This document shows, piece by piece, positions 42,817 to 52,228 of a stretch of 64,000 bases of DNA; position 1 is the first letter of the stretch; each line of letters starts with the position of its first letter. Under the pieces are notes generated by a model that was not told the DNA's origin, made no database searches, and saw only the letters and a program-made list of their open reading frames with translations. The translations under genes were made by a program, and so were the position numbers. This stretch comes from Clostridium sp. Cult1 (GTDB taxonomy: Bacteria; Bacillota; Clostridia; Tissierellales; Tepidimicrobiaceae): assembly GCF_021655095.1 (NCBI RefSeq), contig NZ_PPXW01000001.1:2529428-2593427 (forward strand). Direction: 5' to 3'.

Positions 42817-43351
42817 AAAACTACTTGAAAATCAAGGATTGACTTTAGTAGAATTAATAATAACAGTTTCTATTTTAGGCATTATAATTTCTTTTATGTA
42901 TACCTTTTTCTATTTTAATTACGATACTTTACTTAGAACTGGCACTAGATATGAAATACAATCAAATTTAAACCAGGCTATGAAGGCAGTAGAAGATGAA
43001 TTAAGATATGCAGATGAAATCTATATATATGACAAAAAGGTTGAAGGCGGTTTTGATAATAGCAAAAATTATATTTATATTAAGGATAATAATATTTTAA
43101 TAAAAAAAGCAAATAGTAAATCTAAAAAATTAATTACTGATAATATAATAATCAATGATTTGGTGAACTTAGAATCGTATTTTTCACTAACTAATAATCT
43201 AATTACTATTAATATAAAAGGAAGACATCTATCTAATAACGAAGAAATTAATATCAAATATACTATGGAACTACTTAATATAAAAGGTAACTATGATGCA
43301 AAAGGTTCTATTATAGAGTATAGTTATACAAAAGGAGATGATACATATTGA
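42809..43351 (+). CDS. minor pilin (PilW/GspJ-like)
   Basis: A 180-residue pseudopilin (LLENQG/LTLVELIITVSILGIIISFMYTFF, Glu+5 present). TRYEIQSNLNQAMKAVEDELRYADEI is typical of the PilW/GspJ group. ATG 42809 is placed 6 nt after AAGGAAG, overlapping the previous gene by 8 bp. Confidence 0.85.
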   Translation: MYKKLLENQGLTLVELIITVSILGIIISFMYTFFYFNYDTLLRTGTRYEIQSNLNQAMKAVEDELRYADEIYIYDKKVEGGFDNSKNYIYIKDNNILIKKANSKSKKLITDNIIINDLVNLESYFSLTNNLITINIKGRHLSNNEEINIKYTMELLNIKGNYDAKGSIIEYSYTKGDDTY

Positions 43352-44418
43352 ATTTAAAATCCTTTCTCCCTAAGAAAAAGGTCTTATCTTTAGATATAGG
43401 CTCCTATCAAATTAAGGGAATTATAGGCAAGGAGATCAAAAATGGAATTATAATAGATGACTATTTCTCAATCTTCACTCCTAAAGGAGCTTATAATGAT
43501 GGAAAAATAGTGGACAAGGAATTAATCCACTATGTAATAGATGAAGAATTGAAAAAGAATAATATAAAAACAAAAGATACATATTTAACCATTAATAGTT
43601 CGGAGATAATTGTTAGGGAAGTAATAATACCTAAAGTAGAACAAAAAGAGATTGAAAACCTTCTAAGTTTTCAAATACCAGACTATATTCCAATGAATCC
43701 GGACGACTATATTGTTCAGTTTAAACCTATAGGTTTAATTTATGAAGATGATATAGAAAAATTGAGTATATTATTAATTGGAATACCAAAGGAAATAGTG
43801 GAAAGCCATCTTCAATTACTTAAAAGTTTAGGCCTAAATCCATTAGTGTTAGACTATCAACCTAACTCTATTGGGAAGCTGATCAAATTTACAAATTCTA
43901 TTAATGAAGATTATCCAACAAAAGATATAACTTTTGCTACTATAGATATTGGCTATGAAAGTACAAAAGTTTCAATAATTAAAAATGGTATAATATATGT
44001 CAGTAGAGTAATAGATATAGGCGGAAAATATATTGATCAGAGTATTTTGAATTTTTTTGAATATAATGAATCTGAGTTAATAGAGATAAAAAATTTTTTG
44101 GAAAATAATGTTCTTCTAGATGAATCCAAACCAGAGTATAATACAATTTTAAATATAATAAAGGATGCTTTCATTACATTAAATGAAAAGATTGAAATGG
44201 TATTTAGATATTTTTTGACTAGGGAGTCAGGAAATCAGATTAATATGATACTTTTATACGGCGGAAATGTAAATTTTAATTGGTTAAACAATCTATATTC
44301 CAATTACTTTAATATACCTTCTATAAGGGTGGAATCTATGGATAATATTATTTTTCATGGAAAAATTTACGAATATTTAAATTCCATAGGAGCTTTAATT
44401 AGAGGGACTGAGGTGTAA
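43348..44418 (+). CDS. pilM: pilus assembly ATPase-like protein PilM
   Basis: A 356-residue actin-like (FtsA fold) cytoplasmic protein. LSLDIGSYQIKGIIG is the phosphate 1 loop, ATIDIGYESTKVSII phosphate 2, and LLYGGNVNFNWL the adenosine loop. It binds the PilN N-terminus and links the motor with the alignment complex. TTG 43348 follows AAAGGAGATGA. Confidence 0.92.
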   Translation: MNLKSFLPKKKVLSLDIGSYQIKGIIGKEIKNGIIIDDYFSIFTPKGAYNDGKIVDKELIHYVIDEELKKNNIKTKDTYLTINSSEIIVREVIIPKVEQKEIENLLSFQIPDYIPMNPDDYIVQFKPIGLIYEDDIEKLSILLIGIPKEIVESHLQLLKSLGLNPLVLDYQPNSIGKLIKFTNSINEDYPTKDITFATIDIGYESTKVSIIKNGIIYVSRVIDIGGKYIDQSILNFFEYNESELIEIKNFLENNVLLDESKPEYNTILNIIKDAFITLNEKIEMVFRYFLTRESGNQINMILLYGGNVNFNWLNNLYSNYFNIPSIRVESMDNIIFHGKIYEYLNSIGALIRGTEV

Positions 44419-44421
44419 ATT

Positions 44422-44997
44422 ATGAAAGATCTGAACTTTTTCGAATCTTATATAGAAAAGAAAGAATTTCATTTAGATGGAAAATGGTTTTACTATTCTA
44501 TCGTTATATTATTAATAGTTACTGTAATTTTTTACTCTATTTTAAATCAAATAAAAATAAGGAAGATTTCTAAAGATATAGTCAAACTAAAATCTATAGT
44601 AGAAGATGATAGTATTAATAAAAAAGTAGAAGAAATTAAAGAAAAAGAAAAAGAGAGTAATAAATATAAGGAGCATCTAGATAAGATTAGATCTATAGAT
44701 AAAAACGTTAAAGAAAATAGTGTGATAGATGACTATTTATTGGAAAGCATTACCTCAAAAATACCAGAGGATGTTTTTTTTACATCTATTAGTATATATA
44801 CAGATAATATTGAGATAGTTGGCATTTCTAAAGACAAATGGTCTATAGCAAATCTTGGTAAAGGCTTAGAGTCTAATGAAGAGTTTAAAGAGATATTTAT
44901 TTCGTCAATAACAAAAGAAGACCAATATTATAATTTTATTATAAATATTAACCTAAAGGAAGTGAGCTTAAGTGGAGAAGATGAAAATATTGAATAA
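44422..44997 (+). CDS. pilN: pilus alignment protein PilN
   Basis: A 191-residue protein. It starts with a short PilM-binding peptide (KDLNFFESYIEKK), then one membrane helix (YYSIVILLIVTVIFYSIL), a coiled coil (about 50-105) and a ferredoxin-like domain (FFTSISIYTDNIEIVG). This is the PilN layout. Confidence 0.88.
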   Translation: MKDLNFFESYIEKKEFHLDGKWFYYSIVILLIVTVIFYSILNQIKIRKISKDIVKLKSIVEDDSINKKVEEIKEKEKESNKYKEHLDKIRSIDKNVKENSVIDDYLLESITSKIPEDVFFTSISIYTDNIEIVGISKDKWSIANLGKGLESNEEFKEIFISSITKEDQYYNFIININLKEVSLSGEDENIE

Positions 44998-46384
44998 GAA
45001 GATATTGAAGAGAACAATGACCAAGAATGAAAAACTGCTTTTTATTCTCTTAGGTATAGTTGTTCTTTTATGGGCTACCTTTAGGTTTATTATAACGCCT
45101 CAATACCTAAAATTAGAAGCCTTAACTGATGAAAAAATAAAGTATGAGGAAAATGTTTCACAAATGAATGAAATACTAAGAAGGGAAGATAGAATTGAGA
45201 AAGAATGGGAAGATTTATTTAGAGAAAAAACAATTTTAAGCAATAAATACTTTTCTAAGATTGATCAACCTCAAGTAATTTATCTATTAAATGATTTACT
45301 GGATAATGAAGATTTAAATGTATTGGATATAAGTTTCAGTAAACCTAAAGAAGAATTTATTGACGGTCTTAATGTAAACACTATGGATGTGTATATACCT
45401 TATAGGGCAAATTATGAAGGGTTAGTAAATACAATAAAAGCGATAACCTTAAGCCCTAAAAAGTTGTTAATAAGGGATTTAATAATGGACAAGAATGAAG
45501 GAGAAATTTTATCTGGAAACATATCCCTTAGAATATATGGGATGGATGGAATTGATGAGGAATATAATGAGTTATCCCATATAGCGACTATTTCCAATAG
45601 TGAAAAAGCTAATCCTTTTTTACCTTTTGATCATTATAGTTCTTCTGAAGAAGAGAATATATCCACAGAATCTAGTGAAGATGGAGTGGAATTGGATGAC
45701 GGTATAGAAGGAAATTTAGTTGAAGAAAAATATAACAGGGAAATACTAGAGGATTTTGAAAATGGCAGCTTTTCTTTTTTGCCCTCAAACCAATATGTTG
45801 AAGGAAGTACATATAAATCACTATACTCAAAATCCAATAAATATTCTATTCGGTTCGAGTATAATATTTTAGCCCTGGAAGATGAAAATAGAGCTTATAT
45901 GGATCTATCAAACAGAAATATAACTATAAAATATCCTCCTACTACTATAGGGCTATGGGTATATTCTTATGGGTACTCACCTATTACTTTAGGATTGAGA
46001 ATGAAGGGGCAAGTAGGAGAGAAAATAGATATTGAATTGTCAAAGGGGATATCCTGGTTAGGATGGAATTATATAGAGGCTTCTCCACCTGCGGATTTAT
46101 CTTTATATCCACTAGATTTGGATAAGGTTTATATAGAGTTAGAATATAATAGGAATGATTGGGGGGTTTTATTGTTTGATAGGATAGAAGCTAATTATCC
46201 TGGAGGAAATAGTATAATGAACGAGTCTTTTACATTTTACATAGTTGAAAAAGATGATACTTTAGATAAGATAAGTATGAAATTTTATGGAACGACGAAT
46301 AAGAAAAATATTATCATGAAGTTTAATGAATTAAATTCCGATAAAGATATTAGAGAAGGAAAAGTTTTAGCGATACCTAAATAA
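44981..46384 (+). CDS. pilO: PilO-like protein with carbohydrate-binding-type and LysM domains
   Basis: A 467-residue protein. The first 200 residues are PilO (membrane helix LLFILLGIVVLLWATFRFII, coiled coil, ferredoxin-like domain). After a Glu/Ser-rich linker (residues 215-245) comes a beta-sandwich with a DFENGSFSF start, like jelly-roll sugar-binding modules, and a C-terminal LysM (FYIVEKDDTLDKISMKFYG). The extra domains would anchor the alignment complex to the Gram-positive wall. GTG 44972 is an alternative start. Confidence 0.82.
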   Translation: MKILNKKILKRTMTKNEKLLFILLGIVVLLWATFRFIITPQYLKLEALTDEKIKYEENVSQMNEILRREDRIEKEWEDLFREKTILSNKYFSKIDQPQVIYLLNDLLDNEDLNVLDISFSKPKEEFIDGLNVNTMDVYIPYRANYEGLVNTIKAITLSPKKLLIRDLIMDKNEGEILSGNISLRIYGMDGIDEEYNELSHIATISNSEKANPFLPFDHYSSSEEENISTESSEDGVELDDGIEGNLVEEKYNREILEDFENGSFSFLPSNQYVEGSTYKSLYSKSNKYSIRFEYNILALEDENRAYMDLSNRNITIKYPPTTIGLWVYSYGYSPITLGLRMKGQVGEKIDIELSKGISWLGWNYIEASPPADLSLYPLDLDKVYIELEYNRNDWGVLLFDRIEANYPGGNSIMNESFTFYIVEKDDTLDKISMKFYGTTNKKNIIMKFNELNSDKDIREGKVLAIPK

Positions 46385-46400
46385 GGAAAGGTGAAAGAGC

Positions 46401-48380
46401 ATGGGTAAATATAGAAAATTCTTATTAATTTTTATGATTACAATAATAATCTTAAATATTAGTTCTTCAACTTTTGCCAATAGTAGTGAAAAAGAAATTG
46501 AGGAAGCAGAAGAGTTAGGGGAAAAATTTGGATATTTTGATGGGATTCTTGAGGGGCTTGCTAATTATTCGAAAAATTCTGATATAAACTATAATGATAT
46601 AGAACCATCAGTTAAAGAAGTAACTGAAAAATACATTAAGTATCTTGAGAATAAAGATACTAAATATATAAAATATTTTTTATCAGCATATTATTTAGGA
46701 TTTGAAAGAGGATTTGATGAAATTTTTAGTAGCAAAAATTCTCCTGAAAAAACTAATAGTAATAGTAGCTATGCAGACTATGCGGATGCATTAGGAATTC
46801 TAACAGGAGAAATATATGGATTTAGGGATTACTATGAAAATAAGAATTCAATTGTCAATAAATCATTGCCTTCTAATAAGGTATTAATAAAAATGTTTAA
46901 ACTAGATAGATTAAACCACCAAGACAGATCTTCATTTTTAAATATTTTTAAGGAAAAGTTCAAGGAAGGATATCAAGAAGGTTATGGGAAAGGCAATTTT
47001 GAAGCTATAAAAGTTTCCTATGATGAAGGTGTCTCCCATGGAGAGTATTTTGGAAATATTTTAGGGAAAACAAGTGGAACTAAAGATTATTTTGAAAATA
47101 AGAATAGGGATTATGAAAGACGTATACCTTCAAATAATACTATTATAAGAGAGTATTCATTAAATAAAGATGGAAACGAGTATAGAGAGGGGTTTTTAAT
47201 TGGTTTTAGAAGGGCTTATGAGAAAAGCTATAATGAAAGTTTTAGAACTATGAACATTGATGAGCATAAAAGATTCTATGAAGAAGGATATGAAAGAGGT
47301 ATAGCTGCTGGAATACTTAAAGGGGAGGTGAAAGCTACTGCTGACTATTATTTGAAACTAGAAAAAAACTGGAGAAATCATTTCTCAACTCAAAGTAATT
47401 TAATAAGGGAGTATAATCTTAGTATAGAGTCTATTAAATATCGAGAAGGTTTTTTTAGTGGATATTTAGATGGATTAGCTCAAGGTTACAGTTCTAAATT
47501 TCAAGAACTTAGTCAAGAAACTATAGAAAAGAAATCTAAAGTAGAAGAAGTATTTATTTCTGGTGGAGAGGCTAAAAGTTTAGATAATATATTAACTTTG
47601 AAAATAGATAAAGGAACTTATTATAACCCTGTAATGGTAACGATAGATATATTACCAGACAGCTATTACCCAAAGGAAAAAAGTTTAATAAAAGCTTCCA
47701 ACTATTATAATATTGATATAATAAACAAATCTAATGAGTCGGAGAATAAAAAAGAAATAGAATTAAAATTTGAATACTATGGCAAAGATAATGGTGGAAT
47801 TTACAAACTAGTAAATGACAAATGGCTATACATACCATCTTATGTAGAAGATGGTTTTATAAAAGCTTTTGTAAAGCCAAGCTTTTTTAAGGGAGAAGAC
47901 AATATTTATTGCGTTTTTGTAGATAGAAATGTAAAGGTATTATTAGATGTAAGAAATCATTGGGCAAAAGAAGAAATAAGTACTTATCAACGAAGAGGAA
48001 TAGTCTCTGGATATTCTGATAATACTTTTAAGCCTAATAATAAAATTTCAAAAGGAGAATTTTTGACCATATTGAGCAAAGTATATAACTGGGAATTATC
48101 TAATGATGAGCCTATCACGTATAAAAATTTAGTAGATTATGCAACGGAAAAAAGTTATATTGATAATTCTTTTAATCTAGATGAAGGAATTACATATAGA
48201 GAGATAGAGTCTATAATGGAAAAGGTTACAAATATAGAAAAATTTAACTGGTATAACATTTCAGCAAAGATCTTATATGAAAAACAATATAAAAGTAAAT
48301 CTTATAATAATATGAACAATTATATATCGAGAGCAGAAGTGGTTTATATGCTTTACACTTTGAATGAATGGAGGTATTAG
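46401..48380 (+). CDS. secreted SLH-domain protein with three long internal repeats
   Basis: A 659-residue exported protein (signal peptide 1-27). Three repeats of roughly 100 residues follow: each has G-x-x-x-G...DY(F/Y)-x-N/L-K, then (L/I)PSN or STQSN-x-x-I, and a block such as YREGFLIGFRRAYEKSYNESF. A beta domain (about 390-510) and an SLH domain (DVRNHWAKEEISTYQRRGIVSGYSDNTFKPN, from about 516) bind wall polymer. Lying inside the pilus operon, it may be a pilus-associated surface protein. I know no family for the repeats. Confidence 0.82.
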   Translation: MGKYRKFLLIFMITIIILNISSSTFANSSEKEIEEAEELGEKFGYFDGILEGLANYSKNSDINYNDIEPSVKEVTEKYIKYLENKDTKYIKYFLSAYYLGFERGFDEIFSSKNSPEKTNSNSSYADYADALGILTGEIYGFRDYYENKNSIVNKSLPSNKVLIKMFKLDRLNHQDRSSFLNIFKEKFKEGYQEGYGKGNFEAIKVSYDEGVSHGEYFGNILGKTSGTKDYFENKNRDYERRIPSNNTIIREYSLNKDGNEYREGFLIGFRRAYEKSYNESFRTMNIDEHKRFYEEGYERGIAAGILKGEVKATADYYLKLEKNWRNHFSTQSNLIREYNLSIESIKYREGFFSGYLDGLAQGYSSKFQELSQETIEKKSKVEEVFISGGEAKSLDNILTLKIDKGTYYNPVMVTIDILPDSYYPKEKSLIKASNYYNIDIINKSNESENKKEIELKFEYYGKDNGGIYKLVNDKWLYIPSYVEDGFIKAFVKPSFFKGEDNIYCVFVDRNVKVLLDVRNHWAKEEISTYQRRGIVSGYSDNTFKPNNKISKGEFLTILSKVYNWELSNDEPITYKNLVDYATEKSYIDNSFNLDEGITYREIESIMEKVTNIEKFNWYNISAKILYEKQYKSKSYNNMNNYISRAEVVYMLYTLNEWRY

Positions 48381-48390
48381 GGATAACAAG

Positions 48391-48837
48391 ATGATTAAAG
48401 AAACTAGGGGGATGACTTTAGTTGAAATTATTATTGTAATCAGTTTATTATCAATCTTGCTTCTTATTCCAAGCTTTAAAGGAAATAATATACTTAATTA
48501 TAGGGAAAAAAAGGATATAAGTGAATTTAAAAAAGATATAAATTATGCTAAAAATCGAGCTTTAGTGGAATCAAAATTATATAGTGTGGATATAAGACCA
48601 ACTAGCAATAGCTATCTAATTTTTAAATATGATACCTTTCCAGAAGTTGTTAAGAAAAAGGAATTTACAAGTGGTGTTAAATTGAAAAGTACTAATATAA
48701 AAAATAATGAATTAATCTTTAGTTACTCAGGTGCTCCTATAGAATCTGGAACAATTTCTTTAGAAAATAGTAAAGGTAAAAAAATAAGTATTACCATAAC
48801 TCCGGCTACAGGTAAAGTAAATATTTATTTTCATTGA
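48391..48837 (+). CDS. pseudopilin (FimT/GspH-like)
   Basis: A 148-residue pilin-like protein (IKETRG/MTLVEIIIVISLLSILLLIP, Glu+5 present) with the FimT-type FKKDINYAKNRALVESKLYSV segment. ATG 48391 lies in frame after GGAGGT and AGGGAT. The first position after cleavage is Met, which is permitted for the family. Confidence 0.85.
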   Translation: MIKETRGMTLVEIIIVISLLSILLLIPSFKGNNILNYREKKDISEFKKDINYAKNRALVESKLYSVDIRPTSNSYLIFKYDTFPEVVKKKEFTSGVKLKSTNIKNNELIFSYSGAPIESGTISLENSKGKKISITITPATGKVNIYFH

Positions 48838-48850
48838 AAGGGAGTGAAAA

Positions 48851-49297
48851 ATGGATAAAAAAGGTTTTCTTCTTATAGAAGCATTAATGGGAATATTCTT
48901 ACTAGCCATAATAGCAGTAACTTGTTTGCCTATTTTAAATACTGGTGTAAATAATATAAGGATGACTAAAGAAAAAATGGAGATGTTATTAATGGCAGAA
49001 TCCATTATAGAACAGATTAAAGCTTTCGATTATAGCTGGGAAGATGATAAATATTTATTCGACATGAGTTTAAGTACATTGATTGATATTCTAAATGGTT
49101 CAGATAATATATCAGTCAAATTACCTTTAGATTGTAAAAATCTAAAGTCTGATTATTATTGTATAATAGATAAGGAAAATATAGGGGATGAGTTATGGAA
49201 ATTACACGTATTATTAACTTCGAAGGATATAAATAGTAGAATTAAAAATATTGATATTGTAGCATTTGTACCAGTTCCAAAAAGGGTTGAGATATGA
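48851..49297 (+). CDS. pseudopilin (PilV/GspI-like)
   Basis: A 148-residue pilin-like protein (MDKKG/FLLIEALMGIFLLAIIAVTCLPIL, Glu+5 present) with NIRMTKEKMEMLLMAESIIEQIK, typical of PilV/GspI. AAAGGGAGTG precedes it. It overlaps the next gene by 4 bp. Confidence 0.85.
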   Translation: MDKKGFLLIEALMGIFLLAIIAVTCLPILNTGVNNIRMTKEKMEMLLMAESIIEQIKAFDYSWEDDKYLFDMSLSTLIDILNGSDNISVKLPLDCKNLKSDYYCIIDKENIGDELWKLHVLLTSKDINSRIKNIDIVAFVPVPKRVEI

Positions 49298-49848
49298 CAA
49301 TGAAACGGTATCAAGGATTTACATTAATAGAACTTATACTATCTTTAGCTATAAATTCTATAATTATATTATCTTTGTTATCTATACTGAAGTTTAATGT
49401 AGCTAGTTATAAGCTTGGCGAGATAGAAGATGAAATTATTTTAAATGGAAGATATGTAATTGAATATATTAAAAGAGAGATTAGATCTGCAGATAAAATA
49501 ATGTCTATAGATAAATTTGATTCATTAGATGAATTATATAAGGATAATATAGGATTTGTAATAATGCATTATTATCCAAGTGAAACCTATAAATATAATT
49601 ATTCTACATATTATTTAAAGGATAATAAAATTTATAGAATTGCTGTTAATAGGGTAGATAGTAGATTACCTATAGGTAGCTATTTTAAAGGACATAATGA
49701 AATAGCTGAATATATAATATCCATAGAAGGAACAAATGTGGATTTTGATACAAAAGTAATAGATATATCTTTAACTTTAGGTGATCGAAAAGGTAAAGAT
49801 ATGAAACTAAAATCAAAACTTAAAATTAGATGTCCTATTGTTTATTAA
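49294..49848 (+). CDS. pseudopilin (PilW/GspJ-like)
   Basis: A 184-residue pilin-like protein (MKRYQG/FTLIELILSLAINSIIILSLLSI, Glu+5 present) with RYVIEYIKREIRSADKI. ATG 49294 (ATGA overlap) or ATG 49300 can start it. With its two predecessors it forms the FimT-PilV-PilW initiation set. Confidence 0.85.
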   Translation: MTMKRYQGFTLIELILSLAINSIIILSLLSILKFNVASYKLGEIEDEIILNGRYVIEYIKREIRSADKIMSIDKFDSLDELYKDNIGFVIMHYYPSETYKYNYSTYYLKDNKIYRIAVNRVDSRLPIGSYFKGHNEIAEYIISIEGTNVDFDTKVIDISLTLGDRKGKDMKLKSKLKIRCPIVY

Positions 49849-49864
49849 ATTATGAGGTGGAATT

Positions 49865-50890
49865 GTGGTCAATGATAAGGGATATATTACTATTATTGCT
49901 CTATTTATTATGACTATTATATTTATATCAGCCTTATTTTTAATATACACATCTAGCATGGAATATTTAATTGTTAATTCTAGTCATAAAAACATTCAAG
50001 CTTTTTATCTTGCAGAGGGCAAAATACATACGGTTTTAAAAAAAGAAGAATATTATTATGAACAGCTAATGCCAAGAATGGAAACTTATATAAAGTATGG
50101 AAGGTTGGGAAAAAGTTTTAATAAAAAGATTACTATAGATAACAAAGATTTATTTGAAGATGATAACAACAATATAGTCAATATAGATTTTGCTGAGGAA
50201 AATCATAGAAGGGTTATTGAAATGAAAACCCATAGTACCTATTCTGGCATTACCCAAAAAGTAATTGCCAAGATGACTATGATAAATGATATTTTTGAAT
50301 GGAGGATTCCTATAGTATCTTCAGAATATATTTTGCAGGATAGAGTAAGAGAATTTCAAGATTATATGTCATATTTAAAAGAAGAAATTCGATTGCCTAA
50401 CCTTCCTAGTGGAATTATGGAAGTGGAGACAATTAACTACGAACATATAAGGATTGTGAAAGATTCAAGTCAGAAGACTATCATAGAATTTTTCAGAAAT
50501 AATATGGTTGAACCAGTAAAAAAAGAAGTTCTTAAGGATGAAGATGTTTTTATGTTGCTGAAAAATAATTATGTTATTCCTACTTTATCTATTGAATCTG
50601 ATAAAAATTCTAATAAGATGGTTTTGAATGGAGTTCTATATATAGAAGGAGATCTAATAATCCACAGTGATTTGGAATTTCATGGTATTTTAATATTAGA
50701 TAATAGTGAAATTTATATAGATCCATCTAGTAGAGTAAATATAGAAGGAATAATTTTATTAAATAACTATAATGGTATACCTTTAGAAGAAATGATTCAA
50801 ATTGATTATAATTTTGATATAATAAGAAAATATGGTATATACTTACCTAAATTCATAGATCCTAAAATTCAAGTTATTAAAAGTTATTAA
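49865..50890 (+). CDS. PilX/GspK-like pilus tip protein
   Basis: A 341-residue protein. The N-terminus NDKG/YITIIALFIMTIIFISALFLIY has the pilin-like helix but no Glu+5, as in GspK/PilX tip proteins. IQAFYLAEGKIHTVL follows. The C-terminal part is beta-rich (a right-handed helix-like LNGVLYIEGDLIIHSDLEFHGILILDNSEIYI, of bactofilin-like appearance). GTG 49865 follows GAGGTGG. Confidence 0.8.
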   Translation: MVNDKGYITIIALFIMTIIFISALFLIYTSSMEYLIVNSSHKNIQAFYLAEGKIHTVLKKEEYYYEQLMPRMETYIKYGRLGKSFNKKITIDNKDLFEDDNNNIVNIDFAEENHRRVIEMKTHSTYSGITQKVIAKMTMINDIFEWRIPIVSSEYILQDRVREFQDYMSYLKEEIRLPNLPSGIMEVETINYEHIRIVKDSSQKTIIEFFRNNMVEPVKKEVLKDEDVFMLLKNNYVIPTLSIESDKNSNKMVLNGVLYIEGDLIIHSDLEFHGILILDNSEIYIDPSSRVNIEGIILLNNYNGIPLEEMIQIDYNFDIIRKYGIYLPKFIDPKIQVIKSY

Positions 50891-50915
50891 TTATAGCATA
50901 AAGGAGGTTCTAAAA

Positions 50916-51182
50916 ATGGAATTACGCAATTTAATAGAAGATGAGGTTATCTATACCATAAATAGACTTTTAAAAGATAGAAAAGATATATGCACCTGTG
51001 ATAAATGCAAAATGGACATTGCAGCTATTACTTTAAATAATTTAAAACCTAAGTACGTTGTTACGGAGAAAGGGAAGTTATATGGTAAAATAGATACTAT
51101 AGACTATCAATTTGATGCAGATTTAGTTAGAGAAATTGTGAAAGCTATTGAAATAGTTGGTGATAACCCTCATCATGAATAG
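50916..51182 (+). CDS. comFB: ComFB family late competence protein
   Basis: An 88-residue protein with LRNLIEDEVIYTINRLL, the Cys cluster C26-C28-C31 and IAAITLNNLKPKYVVTEKGKLYGK, the ComFB signature. ComFB proteins have been reported as cyclic dinucleotide receptors in cyanobacteria. Its place at the end of this pilus locus, next to a c-di-GMP riboswitch upstream, fits a signalling role. AAAGGAGG precedes the ATG. Confidence 0.9.
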   Translation: MELRNLIEDEVIYTINRLLKDRKDICTCDKCKMDIAAITLNNLKPKYVVTEKGKLYGKIDTIDYQFDADLVREIVKAIEIVGDNPHHE

Positions 51183-51735
51183 ATATAAAAACAGCAAAAA
51201 TATAGTATTAATAGGAATGAGTGGAGTAGGCAAAACTACTGTTGGAGAATATATAGCTAAGAAATTAAACATGAAATTTATTGACACAGATGATAAAATA
51301 ACATCAACCTATGGAAATACTATTAACTCAATTTTCAATATATATGGGGAAGAGTATTTTAGATATTTAGAAAGAAAGGTAATAAAGAGTTTGTCAATAG
51401 TAGAGAAAACAGTTATTTCTACAGGAGGAGGAGTGGTTTTAGACAATAATAATATACAAATACTAAAAAGAAATGGTATAATATTTCTATTAAAAGCTAG
51501 CATAGATACCTTGATTTCTAACTTGGAATCTTATTCGCCTAATAAAGGTAATAGGCCATTGCTTAATAATTCTTCATGTTTAAGCCATAGAATTAAGGAA
51601 ATATATTATGAAAGAGAAGAACTATATTTTTCAAGTGCGAATAAAATAATCAGAGTAGATAATAAAACTATAGATGAAATAGGTGATGAAATTATTCATG
51701 TATTTCAGCAGCTTAACCCTTGTAGTTATTTTTAA
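51175..51735 (+). CDS. aroK: shikimate kinase
   Basis: A 186-residue kinase making shikimate 3-phosphate in aromatic amino acid synthesis. Walker A GMSGVGKT (14-21), DTDDKI shikimate-binding Asp, EEYFRYLE, STGGGVVL and the lid region NKGNRPLL are all visible. ATG 51175 overlaps the end of comFB by 8 bp. Confidence 0.94.
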   Translation: MNRYKNSKNIVLIGMSGVGKTTVGEYIAKKLNMKFIDTDDKITSTYGNTINSIFNIYGEEYFRYLERKVIKSLSIVEKTVISTGGGVVLDNNNIQILKRNGIIFLLKASIDTLISNLESYSPNKGNRPLLNNSSCLSHRIKEIYYEREELYFSSANKIIRVDNKTIDEIGDEIIHVFQQLNPCSYF

Positions 51736-51748
51736 TGATTGATATAAT
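51720..51748 (+). promoter_or_regulatory. promoter for aroQ-efp
   Basis: TTGTAG (51720-51725), 17 bp and TATAAT (51743-51748), the latter preceded by TG (extended -10). It lies at the end of aroK, 28 bp before the aroQ start. Confidence 0.65.
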
Positions 51749-51775
51749 AAAATAGCATAATAAAGGAAGATGTTA

Positions 51776-52216
51776 ATGAAAATATTAATTATTCATGGTC
51801 CAAATATGAATCTATTAGGTATAAGGGACAAATCAATATATGGGAAATTTAATTTAGATGAAATAAATCATTTAATAGAATCAAAATCAAAGGAGCTTAA
51901 TATGAAGGTTGAATTTTTTCAATCTAATCATGAAGGAGAGATTATAGATAAACTACATAATACCTTGAATGGAGATTATAACGGTGTTATAATAAATCCT
52001 GGTGGTTATACTCATTATAGTATTTCTATTAGGGATGCTATTGAAGTTATGGATATTCCTGTAATTGAAGTTCATTTGTCCAATATATTTAAAAGAGAAG
52101 GTTTTAGGCAAAAATCTTTAATAGCTCCAGTATGCAAGGGTCAAATATCTGGTTTTGGACTATACAGTTATTTACTAGCATTGGAAGCCTTTGATAGTAT
52201 GAAGGAAAATGATTAA
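51776..52216 (+). CDS. aroQ: 3-dehydroquinate dehydratase, type II
   Basis: A 146-residue enzyme (dodecameric family) that converts 3-dehydroquinate to 3-dehydroshikimate. ILIIHGPNMNLLGIRD, FFQSNHEGEIIDKL, INPGGYTHYSISIRDA and IEVHLSNIFKREGFRQ carry the active-site Tyr/Asn/His/Arg. In this protein the usual Tyr of GxYG is at SIYG. AAAGGAAGATG precedes it. Confidence 0.95.
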   Translation: MKILIIHGPNMNLLGIRDKSIYGKFNLDEINHLIESKSKELNMKVEFFQSNHEGEIIDKLHNTLNGDYNGVIINPGGYTHYSISIRDAIEVMDIPVIEVHLSNIFKREGFRQKSLIAPVCKGQISGFGLYSYLLALEAFDSMKEND

Positions 52217-52228
52217 GGAGGTTATAAT

